Shown piece by piece: positions 7,236-7,861 of a stretch of 7,861 nucleotides of DNA. Every line of letters begins with the position of its first letter. The first letter of the stretch is position 1. The stretch is from an uncultured Gemmatimonadota bacterium (GTDB taxonomy: Bacteria > Gemmatimonadota > Gemmatimonadetes > Gemmatimonadales > Gemmatimonadaceae). The stretch lies in assembly GCA_903894655.1 (NCBI GenBank), contig CAITQY010000456.1, forward strand, positions 1 through 7,861. Direction: 5' to 3'. The position numbers were made by a program, and so were the translations under genes. The notes below the pieces were generated by a model, which saw only the letters and a list, made by a program, of their open reading frames with translations, did no database searches and was not told where the DNA came from.

Positions 7236-7861
7236 TTAACCCCCCACGCCCACGCGGGACGTGCTGTTCGCGGTGGACCAATCCATGGCAGCTCGAATGA
7301 AGCCGCCGAACAAATGTCGGGTGTGCGGATCCGCCATCTCCAACACTTCCGGGTGCCACTGCACGCCGATCAGGAACGCGTCGCCGTTGCCTTCGACCGC
7401 TTCGATCAGCCCATCGTCTGCGGTCGCGGAGGCCACCAGATTCCGCCCCAGCTGCTTGATGCCCTGATGATGCATGCTGTTCACCGGCGCCCGTGTGGAT
7501 TCCAGCAACCGTGACAACTTTGTGTCCGCGACGATGTCGACTTCGTGCGCGAGATGGTCGCGCTCGTAGCCAGCTGTTGGAAAAAAGTCATGCTTGTTGA
7601 AAGCAGGATTTTGTGATGCGAGGTCCTGCCAGAGCGTACCGCCCGAGGCCACGTTGATCACTTGCAGCCCGCGGCAGAGACCGAACACGGGCTTGCCGTC
7701 CTCAATCGCCCAGCGCACCAATTGCAGCTCCACACGGTCGCGCGCCGGGTCGAGATTGCCGCATTCCTTGCGGACCGCCTCACCGTATTCGGCGGGGCTG
7801 ATGTCCACCCCACCCGGAATCAGGATGCCGTCCAGCCGCTCATAGATCTCACGCAACGTGA
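7236..7861 (-). CDS. Gamma-glutamyl-gamma-aminobutyrate hydrolase family protein (peptidase C26, class I GATase fold), 5' partial
   Basis: The frame is open to the window edge. The TTG at 7856 is an internal Leu codon of no special merit, so the true start lies beyond 7861. Counting from that codon, 206 residues are visible. GILIPGGVDISP (residues 10-21) matches the family's opening strand and oxyanion region. The nucleophile elbow is FGLCRGLQ with Cys61. A VNSMHHQGI stretch (125-133) is typical of the family. GVQWHPE supplies His168 and Glu170, so the Cys-His-Glu triad is complete. Relatives such as PuuD hydrolyse gamma-glutamyl amides, for example gamma-glutamyl-GABA in putrescine breakdown; predicted cytosolic. 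No other putrescine gene is visible in the window. The gene runs without a gap into the ligase gene, suggesting either that it removes gamma-glutamyl groups the ligase adds, or that it frees ammonia from glutamine for it. Family is sure; substrate unknown. Confidence 0.92.
   Translation of the reverse strand, partial: TLREIYERLDGILIPGGVDISPAEYGEAVRKECGNLDPARDRVELQLVRWAIEDGKPVFGLCRGLQVINVASGGTLWQDLASQNPAFNKHDFFPTAGYERDHLAHEVDIVADTKLSRLLESTRAPVNSMHHQGIKQLGRNLVASATADDGLIEAVEGNGDAFLIGVQWHPEVLEMADPHTRHLFGGFIRAAMDWSTANSTSRVGVGG
7240..7245 (-). promoter_or_regulatory. G-run ribosome binding site of the ligase gene, inside the end of the hydrolase gene
   Basis: On the minus strand a run of six G lies four bases before the ligase ATG at 7235 and overlaps the last hydrolase codons, which encode GVGG. 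It can pair with the anti-Shine-Dalgarno using a G-U pair. The stop TAA and start ATG are contiguous, so a terminating ribosome could restart directly. Confidence 0.45.

Noticed and set aside
6567..7514. 315-codon open frame on the plus strand opposite the ligase and hydrolase genes
   Set aside because: It lies wholly antisense to two genes with clear family motifs, is rich in Arg, His and Gln as expected of a shadow frame in GC-rich DNA, and shows no recognisable domain.

Overview
The window reads as a GC-rich bacterial chromosome fragment. The best guess is Gemmatimonadota (Gemmatimonas-like). This rests on the protein mix: a secreted carboxypeptidase-regulatory/TonB-plug protein with no barrel, an HmuY-like lipoprotein paired with a TonB-dependent receptor, and a high-GC codon style. 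It is an inference from family content; there is no rRNA or other phylogenetic marker here.

Layout. (1) Positions 1-1770, plus strand: the 3' part of a large envelope protein made of beta-sandwich repeats and ending in a TonB-receptor plug-like domain. (2) Positions 5065-1813, minus strand: a two-gene unit with an HmuY-like lipoprotein first and a TonB-dependent outer-membrane receptor second, joined by a 4-base ATGA stop/start overlap. The receptor reading frame is broken twice: by an apparent one-base deletion near 3724-3726 and by an in-frame TAG at 2290-2292. It is either a young pseudogene or carries two sequence errors. (3) Positions 5066-5220: a 155-base divergent intergenic region. 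(4) Positions 5221-5994, plus strand: a classical short-chain dehydrogenase/reductase. (5) Positions 7861-6015, minus strand: a class I glutamine-amidotransferase-fold hydrolase of the gamma-glutamyl-GABA hydrolase family (its start lies beyond the window edge), followed with no spacer by a YbdK-type carboxylate-amine ligase of the GCS2 family.

How the genes may work together. The lipoprotein and receptor form a surface capture and import pair. The usual heme ligands are not evident in either partner, so the substrate may not be heme. The hydrolase and ligase look translationally coupled and have opposite or complementary chemistry on gamma-glutamyl (or other carboxylate) amides. The SDR stands alone and converges on the ligase gene.

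I see no RNA genes, insertion sequences, CRISPR arrays or prophage parts. There is no clear undescribed system. The best leads are the doubly broken receptor beside an intact lipoprotein, the loss of heme-binding residues in both partners, and the ligase-hydrolase pair.
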